Position numbers and translations under genes: made by a program. A stretch of DNA of 64,000 nt from Mucilaginibacter sp. (lineage in GTDB: Bacteria > Bacteroidota > Bacteroidia > Sphingobacteriales > Sphingobacteriaceae). Location: positions 101,564-165,563 of the forward strand of contig NZ_JAQBOC010000094.1 of the NCBI RefSeq assembly GCF_028288225.1, read 5' to 3'. This document shows positions 40,986 to 50,459 of this stretch, one piece after another. The notes under the pieces are model-generated. The model saw only the letters and a program-made list of their open reading frames with translations. It was not told the DNA's origin and ran no database searches. How positions within the stretch are numbered: the stretch's first letter is position 1; every line of letters starts with the position of its first letter.

Positions 40986-41861
40986 ATGAAAGCTATACTC
41001 ATAATACTACTTGTATTGCCTCTCTGTGTATTATCACAGGATTCCTTATCTACCCATTACAAGATCTACAGCTCATCAAAGCAAAAGATAGTAACGCTTG
41101 ATGAGATAGCAAATGATATGAGAAAAGCCGATGTTTTGTTTTTTGGCGAAGACCATAATGACTCAACGGGGCATTACCTGGAATATGCTATTTTCAAAAA
41201 GCTTGCCGATAAATACCAGGGAAAGGTGGCTTTATCAATGGAAATGTTTGAAACAGACTGCCAAACCCCGCTTAATGAATATCTTGCAGGCCTTATCCGC
41301 GAAAAAAACTTTATTACCGAAGCACGTGCCTGGCACAATTATAAAGATTACCGCCCGCTGATCGAACTGGCTAAAACTAACCATATACCGGTTACAGCAG
41401 CTAATGCACCGGCACGATACACCAATATGGTTAACCGTTTAGGGCTGGGCAGTTTGCAGCAGCTTGATGAAAAGGGGAAAGCTTTATTACCTCCATTACC
41501 CATTGATACTGCCACCGGCGCTTATTATGATAAATTTGTTGCTATAATGGGCGGGCATGGCGCAATGGGTAACATGAAAATGTACCAGGCGCAAAACCTT
41601 TGGGATGCAACCATGGGCTATAATGTAGCACTATTATTTAGAAACCATCCAGGGTTTAAGATATTGCAGGTAAACGGCGGTTTTCACAGTGAAGAAAAAT
41701 TGGGCACCGCCGCCCAGTTAAAAAAGTATGCGCCCAATGTGCGCATCCTGAATATTGCTGCTTATGATGATGATAGTTTTGATAACCCCGACTGGAGTAA
41801 ATTTACCAGCAAAGCCGATTATATTATACTTACAGACCCTAAATTGCCTAAAACTTTTTAG
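40986..41861 (+). CDS. ChaN-family haem-binding protein
   Basis: This 291-aa exported protein (signal MKAILIILLVLPLCVLSQ) has the ChaN domain, which binds haem and is linked to iron uptake in other bacteria. The motifs DVLFFGEDHNDSTGHYLEYAIF (about residue 50), VALSMEMFETDCQTPLNEYL (about 82) and GGHGAMGNMKMYQAQNLWDATMGYNV (about 190) are typical. The signal has a cysteine but no proper lipobox, so a periplasmic form is more likely than a lipoprotein. The start lies directly after a word-repeat arm. No TonB receptor adjoins. Confidence 0.88.
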   Translation: MKAILIILLVLPLCVLSQDSLSTHYKIYSSSKQKIVTLDEIANDMRKADVLFFGEDHNDSTGHYLEYAIFKKLADKYQGKVALSMEMFETDCQTPLNEYLAGLIREKNFITEARAWHNYKDYRPLIELAKTNHIPVTAANAPARYTNMVNRLGLGSLQQLDEKGKALLPPLPIDTATGAYYDKFVAIMGGHGAMGNMKMYQAQNLWDATMGYNVALLFRNHPGFKILQVNGGFHSEEKLGTAAQLKKYAPNVRILNIAAYDDDSFDNPDWSKFTSKADYIILTDPKLPKTF

Positions 41862-41955
41862 TTTACTGGTTCATTGGTTCAATAGTTCATTGGTCTTGTC
41901 ACTTCATGTTTAAAATGACAAGACCAATGAACTATTGAGCCAGTGAACTAATGAA
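41862..41955. repeat. Paired word-repeat spacer, GGTTCATT vocabulary
   Basis: Left arm (41862-41895): TTTACTGGTTCATTGGTTCA ATAGTTCATTGG. Right arm (41918-41955): CCAATGAACTATTGAGCCAG TGAACTAATGAAC. Near-perfect complementarity around GTCTTGTCACTT/AAATGACAAGAC, which itself forms an inner stem. Convergent genes. Confidence 0.85.
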
Positions 41956-41962
41956 CAACGAA

Positions 41963-42373
41963 TTAAGCTTTCTTAGCAAGCAAATCTCTTATCTCAGTAA
42001 GTAAAATTTCTTCTTTTGTTGGTTCCGGATCAACTGCAGGTGCAGGTTCTTCTTCTTTTTTTAATGAATTAATTGCCTTAACCATCATAAAAATACAAAA
42101 TGCAACAATCAGGAATTGGATTATAGCGTTTATAAAATTACCGTAGTGTATTGCGTTTTCTAAGATCTTGTGTGCTGGATCGGCCTCTTTCAAAACAATC
42201 TTTTTATCAGCAAAATCAACTCCGCCAGTTATAAAACCAATTGGAGGCATAATAACGTCAGCTACTAACGATGTAACAATTTTACCAAAAGCGGCACCAA
42301 TAATAACGCCGACAGCAAGGTCAACTACATTGCCACGCATGGCAAATTCTTTAAATTCTTTTATTATCGCCAT
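41963..42373 (-). CDS. mscL: Large-conductance mechanosensitive channel MscL
   Basis: This 136-aa channel releases solutes under osmotic down-shock. It has the amphipathic N-terminus MAIIKEFKEFAMRGNVVDLAVGVIIGAAFGKIVTSLVADVIMPPIG (TM1 about 15-42), a periplasmic loop, TM2 (about 75-97, NFINAIIQFLIVAFCIFMMVKAI) and a C-terminal helix bundle (EEILLTEIRDLLAKK). Length and order are standard. Confidence 0.96.
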   Translation of the reverse strand: MAIIKEFKEFAMRGNVVDLAVGVIIGAAFGKIVTSLVADVIMPPIGFITGGVDFADKKIVLKEADPAHKILENAIHYGNFINAIIQFLIVAFCIFMMVKAINSLKKEEEPAPAVDPEPTKEEILLTEIRDLLAKKA

Positions 42374-42505
42374 ATGCCCTGATTTTTGTTAATCTAAAAG
42401 TAACTAATAAATTTCAAAGTCATCCAAACAAATTATTTTTTTCAGTATTATATGCTTTGCCAATGCCAAGTTATTTTAGCTATTTTTTAGTTAAAGTAAT
42501 TGATG

Positions 42506-42513
42506 TATTTTTG
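42506..42513 (+). promoter_or_regulatory. -7 promoter box of rpoN
   Basis: TATTTTTG, 13 nt before the rpoN ATG (42527). Confidence 0.5.
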
Positions 42514-42526
42514 ACGTCATCTAATT

Positions 42527-44002
42527 ATGTTAAAACAAAATCTTCAACAGAAACTTTTACAGAAACTCTCTCCGCAGCAAATACAATTTATAAAATTGCT
42601 GCAGGTCCCCACCGTTTCATTGGATACACGCATAAAAGAGGAGCTGGAAGAAAACCCTGCGCTTGAAGATCTTAGCTTAACTAATTTAAACGAACCCGAA
42701 GAACAATACCCTGACCGCGACCCGGAAGAGGATACTTATAACGGTGATGAAGAAAAAGGTGAAGCCGATGAGTTTAACATTGAAGATTACCTGCAGGAAG
42801 ATAATTTGAATGAATACGGATCAAAGTATGATCAAAACGGGGATGATGAAGATGAACGAAAGGAAATACCTATTGCTGTACAGAGCTCGTTTTTTGAAAG
42901 CCTTCAGCAACAGCTTGATCTTCTCCCGCTATCAGATAAAGATTTCAGAATAGGCAAACAGATAATTGGCAGCCTTGATGACGATGGTTATCTGCGCAGG
43001 CCTATAACATCACTTACTGACGATCTTGCATTTTCGCAAAATATTTTTGCCGAAGATGAAGAGGTCGAAGATATGCTAAAAGTTATCCAGAGTTTTGACC
43101 CTGCCGGTGTAGGCGCCCGTAGTTTGCAGGAATGTCTTTTGATTCAACTGCGCAAAAAAGACCCGAACGATCCGATCATAAAAAAGGCGATAATGGTTGT
43201 TGAGCATTACCTGGATGAGTTTACCCGCAAACATTATGATAAGCTTGAAAAATCATTAAACATGAACTCGGCTGAATTAAGGGCTGTGGTAAATGAAATT
43301 TTAAAGCTTAATCCAAAACCAGGCGACTCTAACGAGGTAAACACCAAGCAAATGCAGGTGATCCCTGATTTCCATATCTCAAATAACGATGGGTTCCTGA
43401 TACTTACCTTAAATTCAAAGAACGCCCCGGAACTTAGGGTAAGCCGTTCATACCAGGAAATGTTTGAGCATTATGACAAGGCGTCGCAACGGGATAAAAA
43501 ATTGAAAGAAGCTGTTCAGTTTGTAAAGCAAAAGCTCGATTCGGCAAAATGGTTTATTGATGCTATTAAACAGCGCCAGCAAACGCTCTTAAAAACCATG
43601 AACGCCATTATGCAATATCAATACGAGTTTTTTCTGACCGGCGACGATAAGAATTTAAAACCAATGATCCTTAAAGATATTGCCGACAGGATCAACATGG
43701 ATATTTCAACCGTATCAAGGGTTGCCAATTCAAAATATGTACAAACAGAGTTTGGCACATTCCTGCTAAAATCCTTTTTTTCCGAAGCTATACAAACTGA
43801 AAGTGGTGAGGAGGTATCAAATAAGGAAGTTAAAAAAATATTGGAAGAACATATTGGCACCGAAGATAAACGCCATCCGTTAGCTGACGAAAAACTCACT
43901 GACATCCTTAAAGATGCCGGCTACAATATAGCCCGCCGCACAGTTGCCAAATACCGCGAACAGATGAACATTCCGGTTGCAAGGCTGAGGAAGGAACTAT
44001 AG
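42527..44002 (+). CDS. rpoN: RNA polymerase sigma-54 factor
   Basis: This 491-aa alternative sigma factor needs AAA+ activators. Region I is the glutamine/leucine-rich N-terminus (MLKQNLQQKLLQKLSPQQIQFIKLLQ, residues 1-45). An acidic region II follows (about 55-115: EDTYNGDEEKGEADEFNIEDYLQ), then the core-binding region (about 120-300), the helix-turn-helix (about 385-410: LKDIADRINMDISTVSRVANSKY) and the RpoN box ARRTVAKYREQMNIPVARLRKEL at the C-terminus. Length and order are canonical. No activator is adjacent. Confidence 0.96.
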   Translation: MLKQNLQQKLLQKLSPQQIQFIKLLQVPTVSLDTRIKEELEENPALEDLSLTNLNEPEEQYPDRDPEEDTYNGDEEKGEADEFNIEDYLQEDNLNEYGSKYDQNGDDEDERKEIPIAVQSSFFESLQQQLDLLPLSDKDFRIGKQIIGSLDDDGYLRRPITSLTDDLAFSQNIFAEDEEVEDMLKVIQSFDPAGVGARSLQECLLIQLRKKDPNDPIIKKAIMVVEHYLDEFTRKHYDKLEKSLNMNSAELRAVVNEILKLNPKPGDSNEVNTKQMQVIPDFHISNNDGFLILTLNSKNAPELRVSRSYQEMFEHYDKASQRDKKLKEAVQFVKQKLDSAKWFIDAIKQRQQTLLKTMNAIMQYQYEFFLTGDDKNLKPMILKDIADRINMDISTVSRVANSKYVQTEFGTFLLKSFFSEAIQTESGEEVSNKEVKKILEEHIGTEDKRHPLADEKLTDILKDAGYNIARRTVAKYREQMNIPVARLRKEL

Positions 44003-44010
44003 GATATAGT

Positions 44011-44086
44011 ATGCAGTTGGCACTGGACAGTTAGCAGTTTTAACACACTTATCAACTGTCAACTGAAAACGGCCCACTGCAAACTC
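44011..44086. repeat. Paired word-repeat spacer, CAGTTGGCACTGGACAG vocabulary
   Basis: Left arm (44011-44041): GCAGTTGGCACTGGACAG TTAGCAG. Right arm (44053-44086): CAACTGTCAACTGAAAAC and GGCCCACTGCAAACTC. The words (CAGTT, CACTG) match loosely inverted. Convergent genes. Confidence 0.6.
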
Positions 44087-45101
44087 AAAAAAGGTGCTGC
44101 GGGCATGTAACCTTATACCTGTTATTAAGCAGTATGCCTATCACAATTTCATGGGTGCCGTTACTTACCGTGTTTAAAGCTGATGTTGTAATATCATAAG
44201 AGTACCCGATATTTATAAACGAGCTTACATTTACCCCGGCTAATACGCCAAACGAGTCGTTATGGCGATAGGAGCCGCCAAACCAAAATTTATCACTGAA
44301 AGAGAACTTGGCATTTAAATCGTAAGTGACTGGAGTAGGTTTAATCATTTTTATTAAAAATGATGGCAGCAGGGTTATCTCATCCGTTAAAAAAAGTTTC
44401 ACCCCCCCGGTTACAAAATATTGAGGAACTGTTTTGCTTTGGTTGTAAGAATTATTGGTGCTAAAGTAAAGGTTTTGCGGTATTAGCTGCTGTACCGAAG
44501 CACCCACATAATAGTTTGATGAATATAACCAGGTGCCTATGCTCAAATCCGGTTTCCATTGGCTGTTATTCCCGTTACTAATGGCAGGGTCAAGTGGATT
44601 TTCAAGCGTAATTAGCGATGTATTTAGACTGATATGATTAAATCCTGCGGAAGCCCCCACAGCCAGGTTTAAATTACTTGCCAGGCCCAGGTGATAAGCA
44701 TAGGATGCATTAATATTGGTTTGATTGATAGGTCCGGCCTGGTCGCTAATAACCATAAAGCCTATACCATGATGCGGCTCGGCAGCCATATAGTTTTGCG
44801 TATATAACCTGCTTGACGGATTTATGCCGCCGTTGGCTGGGAAAGCTGTAGCATCGCCCTGTAAAAAATTCTGGCCAAGCGGTGCATTTATAGTTAGATA
44901 ACTGGTTACAGGCGCTCCCTGCAAACCTGTCCATTGACTACGGTAACCAGCTTTAACATCGGTATAATTTTCAATGCCCGCAACAGCCGGATTTAACAGG
45001 TAATTATTAAAAACATATTGAGTGTACTGCGGCTTTTGTTGTGCCGATATCAATTGCATGCACGAAAGAAAAACCGGCAATAAGTATAGAATTTTTTTCA
45101 T
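44085..45101 (-). CDS. PorP/SprF-type IX secretion outer-membrane protein
   Basis: This 338-aa protein has a Sec signal (MKKILYLLPVFLSCMQLISAQ) followed by QKPQYTQYVFNNYLLNPAVAGIENYTDVKAGYRSQWTGLQGAP, the hallmark opening of PorP/SprF proteins, which help the type IX secretion system or anchor its adhesin-type substrates. A beta-barrel is expected (many GVSYxYxF-like strands). SprF-like genes often follow a large adhesin gene, but none is seen here, so this copy is an orphan. Confidence 0.92.
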   Translation of the reverse strand: MKKILYLLPVFLSCMQLISAQQKPQYTQYVFNNYLLNPAVAGIENYTDVKAGYRSQWTGLQGAPVTSYLTINAPLGQNFLQGDATAFPANGGINPSSRLYTQNYMAAEPHHGIGFMVISDQAGPINQTNINASYAYHLGLASNLNLAVGASAGFNHISLNTSLITLENPLDPAISNGNNSQWKPDLSIGTWLYSSNYYVGASVQQLIPQNLYFSTNNSYNQSKTVPQYFVTGGVKLFLTDEITLLPSFLIKMIKPTPVTYDLNAKFSFSDKFWFGGSYRHNDSFGVLAGVNVSSFINIGYSYDITTSALNTVSNGTHEIVIGILLNNRYKVTCPQHLF

Positions 45102-45414
45102 TAACAGTTTATGCTCTTATACAGCAAGGTAAATTTCATGAACATTATTGGGATTATGTTACTATCAAATCATTTGATTAAATCTTGAATTTATGATCAA
45201 CCCTCCCAAACAGCCATATCAATGTACGAATATACTTTTTCTCCCTATCTGTTTTATATACCCGGCCATATTATTTGATTAAGAATTAAGATATTGAATA
45301 CGATTTAACATGTATGACATCAAAATTTGTTATAAAGATGTAATATAACGTGATACGCAATGCCAATAATAAAATACATGCAGGTGCCGCAGATGTGCAA
45401 AAATTGCTTGTGTG
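45102..45414. other. AT-rich spacer upstream of the porP/sprF gene, no gene seen
   Basis: This 313-bp gap between two minus-strand genes has no good open frame. It holds a 7-1-7 palindrome ATCAAATCATTTGAT (45164-45178 region), a possible operator. No word-repeat family, tRNA or strong terminator is visible. Confidence 0.4.
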
Positions 45415-46119
45415 CTAAAAGAATTTATCGGGATTAGGGACAAGGTTTAAAAATCTTTCAAAATTCTCAGTATAGTGTGATTGATCCAGCTTGTAATAAA
45501 ATGCTCCTTTTTTTGAAGAAAACTTATCTTTTTCGGACAATTTTACCAGCAAACCGGTTGATAATAATTTACGGCTGAAATTACGGTCATCAAACGTGGT
45601 GTTATAAACGCCTTCGTAAAGGGCCTGTAGTTGAGGGATAGTAAATTTTTCGGGCAGCAGCTGAAACAATATAGGGTGCAGGGCAGCTTTGTAACGCAAC
45701 TGCCTTTTAGCCAGTTTAACCATTTCGTTATGGTCAAAGATCAGTTCGGGCATTTCGCTTAATAAAAACCATTCTGCATGATATTCATCGCTTATTTGTT
45801 GTTCATACTGGTGAATATCTATCAGCGCGAAATAGGCTATGGATAAGGTTCTTTCAACCGGGTCTCTGTCCGGCTTTCCAAACACCTGGAACTGCTCCAT
45901 GTAAACATTCTTTAAACCCGTCCGCAATTCCAAAACGCGATTGGCTGCATCTTCCGGAGATTCTGAGGGTTGAATAAAACCACCCATCAGGCTCCATTTA
46001 TTTTTTTCGGGCTCAATATTACGCTGGACAAGCAGCAATTTTAAATTCCATCCGTCAAATCCGAAAATTATACAATCAGTAGCAACTAAAATTCGTTTTT
46101 GACCAGTATATCTTTGCAT
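45415..46119 (-). CDS. Nudix-derived transcriptional regulator (NrtR/AraR-like)
   Basis: This 234-aa protein has an N-terminal Nudix fold (about 10-145) and a C-terminal winged helix (about 150-225: FTIPQLQALYEGVYNTTFDDRNFSRKLLSTGLLVKL). The Nudix box (GGFIQPSESPEDAANRVLELRTGL) has lost catalytic glutamates: the REUxEExGU part reads RVLELRTGL. It is therefore probably a ligand sensor that no longer hydrolyses nucleotides, as in the Bacteroidota AraR-type sugar regulators and NrtR. Its regulon is unknown. No sugar-catabolism gene is adjacent. Confidence 0.88.
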   Translation of the reverse strand: MQRYTGQKRILVATDCIIFGFDGWNLKLLLVQRNIEPEKNKWSLMGGFIQPSESPEDAANRVLELRTGLKNVYMEQFQVFGKPDRDPVERTLSIAYFALIDIHQYEQQISDEYHAEWFLLSEMPELIFDHNEMVKLAKRQLRYKAALHPILFQLLPEKFTIPQLQALYEGVYNTTFDDRNFSRKLLSTGLLVKLSEKDKFSSKKGAFYYKLDQSHYTENFERFLNLVPNPDKFF

Positions 46120-46169
46120 AATCGGTTTTATAGTTTATTTACAAGTGTATAAATTTTTTTTGGGAAAAT

Positions 46170-46328
46170 AGTCCGAAAGTCCGGAAAGTCCGAAAGTCCG
46201 AAAGAAAAAAAACTTATTACTAAGATAAAAGAAAAGTAACAGCGGATAATTTGTTTAGAAACCTAAATTACATAGTCCGAATAAAGATTAATCTTTCGGA
46301 CTTTACTGACTTTCCGGACTTTCGGACT
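46170..46328. repeat. Paired word-repeat spacer, AGTCCGAAAG vocabulary
   Basis: Left arm (46170-46206): AGTCCGAA AGTCCGGAA AGTCCGAA AGTCCGAAAG. Right arm (46289-46328): CTTTCGGACTTTACTGAC TTTCCGGAC TTTCGGACT. Arms are near-perfect inverted copies. The spacer lies between tandem minus-strand genes. Confidence 0.85.
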
Positions 46329-46332
46329 CCAA

Positions 46333-48102
46333 TCAACTCACTCTTTTTCCCTGCAACAGCATATCCATTGCATGATCAAATGAGCCTGCACGGATCACTT
46401 CGCCTGAGTTGACAAAAAATATTTCATCGGCATTTTCAATGGTATTTAACCGGTGTGCTATAATTACGCGGGTTGTAGTTGCGGGCAGCTTGTTTAAGAT
46501 TTCACTTAGCAATTTTTCTGTAATTGTATCAATGTTGGCGGTTGCTTCATCTAAAATAAGTAATTCGGGGTTGCGTAATACAGCCCGCATAAAGGCAATC
46601 AGCTGTTTTTGTCCCAGGCTGATGCTATCACCACTTGATAGGACTTTTGTATCCAGTCCGCTTTCAAATATAGCAAGTAAGCTGCCAAGGTTTGCTTCCC
46701 TGATCACCTGTTCCAGTTGCTCATTGGTGTAGTTAACATAAAGCTCATTGCCGTACAGTATATTATCACGTACCGTGCCGGTAAATAAAAATGGTTCCTG
46801 TAAAATAAAGCCTATTTTTTTTGTCCTGTCAACAGGTTCATAGCTCCTTATATCTTTACCGCTAAGTAATACCAGCCCTTCGCCAGGGTCATACAAACGG
46901 GCTATTAATGATGCGGTTGTTGTTTTGCCTCCCCCCGTTGGACCAACTAAAGCATAGGTTTTGCCCTGCTCCAATTTAAAGCTGATATTGTGCAGGATCT
47001 CTCTATCCTCATCATATCCAAAATGCACATTCCTGAATTCCAAAAGAGGAGCAGCGGGCTCAGATACATTGCTTTGTACAATCGCCAGGTCAGGTTTCAG
47101 CGACAGGATCTGTGATATCCTGTCCCACCCAGCCATAGCCACCTGAAAATTTGTCCATAATGCTGCTAATTGCCTTAATGGATTATAAAAATTGTTGGCG
47201 TATGATAAAAAGCTTACCGCCAGCAAGCCAATGCCTAACTCTCCCAATGATACCAGGTAAATACCATAAGCTAATACTATCAGCTGTGCAAAGCTCGAAA
47301 GCATTCCGTAAACCGGCACATATGAATTATTGGCTATACCTGCGCCAATGGATGTTTTATAGTTTTGCTGATTTGCCTCATCAAAACGCTTGCGAAAATA
47401 ATCGCGCCGGTTAAACGCGATGATCACTTTAAAATTGTTCAGGCTTTCCTGAATCTCAGCACTCATGCCGCCAACGCTTTTAAGATTTTTGGCATTCTTT
47501 CTTTTTACCCATGCTGATGTTCCGCTGGTAAATATTAATATAATAACAGCAGGGATAAGCGTTGCCGCTCCAAGCTTTATATTTATAGTCAGTAAAAATA
47601 TTCCTGCACCCAACATGGTAGCTATACTGCCAATAAACTGCATTAATGATTGCGAAAAAAACTGGTTCAGCTTATCCGTATCATTATTAACGCGCGAAAT
47701 AAGATCGCCTGCCTTGTTCTGGTTAAAAAACCCTACCGGCAACAGTTGTAATTTATTAAATATAGAGTTACGGAGTGTAAAAAGCATGCGCTGTCCTACC
47801 CCGCCCATCAGCATGGTTTGCACATAGCTGGATACTAACGAAACCAGGTACATACAAAACAAAATGGCACAGTTTACCAATACACCATGATAGTTTTTGT
47901 GTGCTACAAAAATGTATTTATCGATAGTGTTGCCCACAACAAGCGGACCCATTAGGTTTATTGTTGAAGTAACCAGGATGGTAAAAAAAGCCAGCCAAAG
48001 GTTTCTTTTTTCGTGCGATATTAGCTGCAGCAGTTTATTTAGCGACGACCAGGTTGAGGTTTTTGGCGCCTTTGCCTGCAGGTCATTTAGGTTGTAGTTC
48101 AT
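46333..48102 (-). CDS. ABC exporter half-transporter, second subunit
   Basis: This 589-aa protein has six membrane helices (about 35-330) and a C-terminal ATPase domain. Walker A GPTGGGKTT (about 372), Q-loop ILQEPFLF, Walker B LLILDEATANID with the catalytic Glu, and the H-loop IIAHRLNTI are intact, while its signature is degenerate (ISLGQKQ instead of LSGGQ). Its neighbour has the reverse pattern, so they complement each other as a heterodimer with one working ATP site. The genes overlap by 20 bp. Substrate is unknown; multidrug or lipid export is typical. Confidence 0.92.
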   Translation of the reverse strand: MNYNLNDLQAKAPKTSTWSSLNKLLQLISHEKRNLWLAFFTILVTSTINLMGPLVVGNTIDKYIFVAHKNYHGVLVNCAILFCMYLVSLVSSYVQTMLMGGVGQRMLFTLRNSIFNKLQLLPVGFFNQNKAGDLISRVNNDTDKLNQFFSQSLMQFIGSIATMLGAGIFLLTINIKLGAATLIPAVIILIFTSGTSAWVKRKNAKNLKSVGGMSAEIQESLNNFKVIIAFNRRDYFRKRFDEANQQNYKTSIGAGIANNSYVPVYGMLSSFAQLIVLAYGIYLVSLGELGIGLLAVSFLSYANNFYNPLRQLAALWTNFQVAMAGWDRISQILSLKPDLAIVQSNVSEPAAPLLEFRNVHFGYDEDREILHNISFKLEQGKTYALVGPTGGGKTTTASLIARLYDPGEGLVLLSGKDIRSYEPVDRTKKIGFILQEPFLFTGTVRDNILYGNELYVNYTNEQLEQVIREANLGSLLAIFESGLDTKVLSSGDSISLGQKQLIAFMRAVLRNPELLILDEATANIDTITEKLLSEILNKLPATTTRVIIAHRLNTIENADEIFFVNSGEVIRAGSFDHAMDMLLQGKRVS

Positions 48103-49834
48103 AATTGCTGGTGCTTTGTTGCGAGTTATAGATCTGTACGTATTCGGGGCTGGTTTTCATCAGGTCATCATGCTTGCCGCTGGCTATAATTTCTCCCTCC
48201 ATTAATAAAATTATCTGGTCGTAATGCTCAACCGAAGCTATTTTTTGAGTTACCGACAGCAATGTTAATCCCGGATAGTTCTTTTGTACGTTGGCCAGAA
48301 TCTTCTTTTCGGTATTGGCGTCAACCCGGGCAGTAAAATCATCAAGCAATAAAATTTTAGGATTTATTGCCAGCGCCCTCGCCAGCATTATGCGCTGTTT
48401 TTGTCCGCCTGATAAGCTCGAACCCCGTTCTGAAACTATGGTACTTAACTTTTCGGGCAGGCTCTCAATAAATTCCCTTAACTCGGCCGTATCAATGGCT
48501 TTTTGTAATGATTCATCGGTAACCGTATCACTAAATGCAATATTCTCGCGGATGCTCATGTTAAAAATAATACTATCCTGGAAAACAAAACCTACCTGGC
48601 TATGAAACGATTCGCTATTATAATCGTCAATGCTGTTACCATCAAATAAAATGGTTCCGCTTTTTGGTTTTATAAGGCCGGTAAGCAGGTAAAGCAGCTG
48701 GGTTTTTCCGGCGGCGGTCGGGCCAATTACGGCAATCTTTGAACCTGCCTTTATATCCATGGATATTGCTTTAAGCGCCGGCTTTTGTCCGTAGGATACT
48801 GATATATCGTTTAGCTGGATATTCCCGAGTAAAGTTTCCTCTAATACACCTTTCTCAGTTGTATCAACAGCATCTAAAACCGTACTAATCCGCTGAAAGG
48901 AGGCACTTGCCGCGACTATAATATTGCTCATAAAACCGATAACCAGGATAGGAAAGATCAGCAGCGCCAGGTAGCTGTTAAAAGCTGCAAAATCTCCGAG
49001 ACTCATGGTACCGTTTATTACAAAATGTCCGCCCAATGCCAGAATACTTAGCATAGCTATATTGGCCGAAAAAGTTATAACCGGAATTAGCCCGGCAAAC
49101 ATCCTTAAAATAGATATGCCAAAATCTTTTGCTTTGGTGTTGGCCTGCAAAAATTTATCAAACTCCAGTTGTTGTGAGTTAATTACGCGGATCAACGCCG
49201 CCCCTAAAATACTTTCGTTTATTACTTTATTAAGCCAATCTATAACCTCGCGGCTTTTCATAAAAAGCTTACGTACCTTTTTAAGCACGTAAAAAAATGT
49301 ACCGCCAATTATGGGGATAATAGCTATTACGCATATGGCCAGCTTCCAGTTAATGGTAAGCAGCAAAATGCTGGCGCCAATTATAATAAATACTGACGAT
49401 ACAATGGATACCAGCGCCTGAGATACAAATAGCTTTATAGAATCTACATCAGCCGTAAGATTGGTTAATAGTTTTGATGGATTTACCTCCTCAACAAAAG
49501 CATAACTTTGGCGCGAGATCTTATCTGAAAGCCTGGTGCGCAGATCGCGGGCCACCTTTTCAGAGGTATAGGTTTGGATAACACTTTGCAGAAAGGAGCA
49601 GATAAAGATAAACAGTACCGCTAAAGTAAATTCTATAATAACCGGGCCTGTGTCAAAGTGTACCCGCTGCGTCATGCTATGAATATAATCATCAATACCA
49701 TGAGAGATTATCCTGGGCAGCCATAGGTTAATGCCGTTGCTAAAAAGTGCAAACATTATCAACAAAAACACCAATCCCGAATATGGTTTTAACAGGCTAA
49801 AAATGCCGGGTTGTTTCGGTTTATCTTCAGGCAT
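48083..49834 (-). CDS. ABC exporter half-transporter, first subunit
   Basis: This 583-aa protein has the same six-helix plus ATPase layout. Walker A GPTAAGKTQ (about 362) and a canonical signature LSGGQKQRIMLARAL are present, but Walker B reads LLLDDFTARVD (Asp in place of the catalytic Glu) and the switch is LLSVTQKIA (Gln for His). It therefore forms the degenerate ATP site together with the partner's SLGQ signature, as in TM287/288-type heterodimers. It is first in the two-gene operon. Confidence 0.92.
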   Translation of the reverse strand: MPEDKPKQPGIFSLLKPYSGLVFLLIMFALFSNGINLWLPRIISHGIDDYIHSMTQRVHFDTGPVIIEFTLAVLFIFICSFLQSVIQTYTSEKVARDLRTRLSDKISRQSYAFVEEVNPSKLLTNLTADVDSIKLFVSQALVSIVSSVFIIIGASILLLTINWKLAICVIAIIPIIGGTFFYVLKKVRKLFMKSREVIDWLNKVINESILGAALIRVINSQQLEFDKFLQANTKAKDFGISILRMFAGLIPVITFSANIAMLSILALGGHFVINGTMSLGDFAAFNSYLALLIFPILVIGFMSNIIVAASASFQRISTVLDAVDTTEKGVLEETLLGNIQLNDISVSYGQKPALKAISMDIKAGSKIAVIGPTAAGKTQLLYLLTGLIKPKSGTILFDGNSIDDYNSESFHSQVGFVFQDSIIFNMSIRENIAFSDTVTDESLQKAIDTAELREFIESLPEKLSTIVSERGSSLSGGQKQRIMLARALAINPKILLLDDFTARVDANTEKKILANVQKNYPGLTLLSVTQKIASVEHYDQIILLMEGEIIASGKHDDLMKTSPEYVQIYNSQQSTSNYELQPK

Positions 49835-49952
49835 ATTTTTTTTATTTTTTATTTAGACATAAAGCGCGGGTAAAAATAACAATGAATTGTTATTTAATGT
49901 GATGACGATTGAGGAAAGGAAAAATTTTATTGTCTGAATCAGGTAATGCCAA

Positions 49953-50417
49953 CTATTTCAGCGTATGTGTCAGTTGAAAAATAGCAAACAGGTGATGAGC
50001 TTCATGTAAAAGAAAAAATTCGGTCCATTCTAAGATGTTTAATTTCCCATATTTGGGATGACGGCCCATGCGGTCAAGCTTATCGGGCGATAATTTGGTT
50101 ACCAGGTTATAGATAATTTCCCTGTCTGATGATATTTTCTTCAGCAGTTCATAAGTTGTAAATGCACAATAGATCTCAAAACCATCATCTTTTTCGGCGT
50201 TGTATGCTTCAAACTCCGGGTCATCCATCAACAATATCTTCCTGATCCGGTCGATAAAAACAGGCTGATACTTTGCCAGGTGGGCAATATGCTCATGAAT
50301 GCTCCATTTACCTTTAATATGATGTTGTTGTATTTGCCTGTCATTAAGGTTTATAATGATAGAGGTAATAGCGCGGTGCTGATCTTTTAAACGGTGTGTT
50401 AAGGAGGATTGGATCAT
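49953..50417 (-). CDS. DinB-family four-helix protein
   Basis: This 154-aa four-helix bundle protein has the three metal-ligand histidines of the DinB/YfiT family visible in WSIHEHIAHLAKY (about residue 42) and LLHEAHHLFAI (about 138). Family members are metal-dependent thiol transferases or damage-inducible proteins; the substrate is not known. It is a single gene upstream of the ABC pair and downstream of the MocR regulator on the same strand. Confidence 0.88.
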   Translation of the reverse strand: MIQSSLTHRLKDQHRAITSIIINLNDRQIQQHHIKGKWSIHEHIAHLAKYQPVFIDRIRKILLMDDPEFEAYNAEKDDGFEIYCAFTTYELLKKISSDREIIYNLVTKLSPDKLDRMGRHPKYGKLNILEWTEFFLLHEAHHLFAIFQLTHTLK

Positions 50418-50459
50418 TTATCTATATAACGGATATTATTAAAGATAGTTGGCTGTTTA

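Noticed and set aside
44018..44041. TGGCAC...TTAGCA resembling a sigma-54 promoter just after rpoN
   Set aside because: It is part of a word-repeat arm (CAGTTGGCACTGGACAG), the spacing and -12 element are poor, and it points into the convergent gene.
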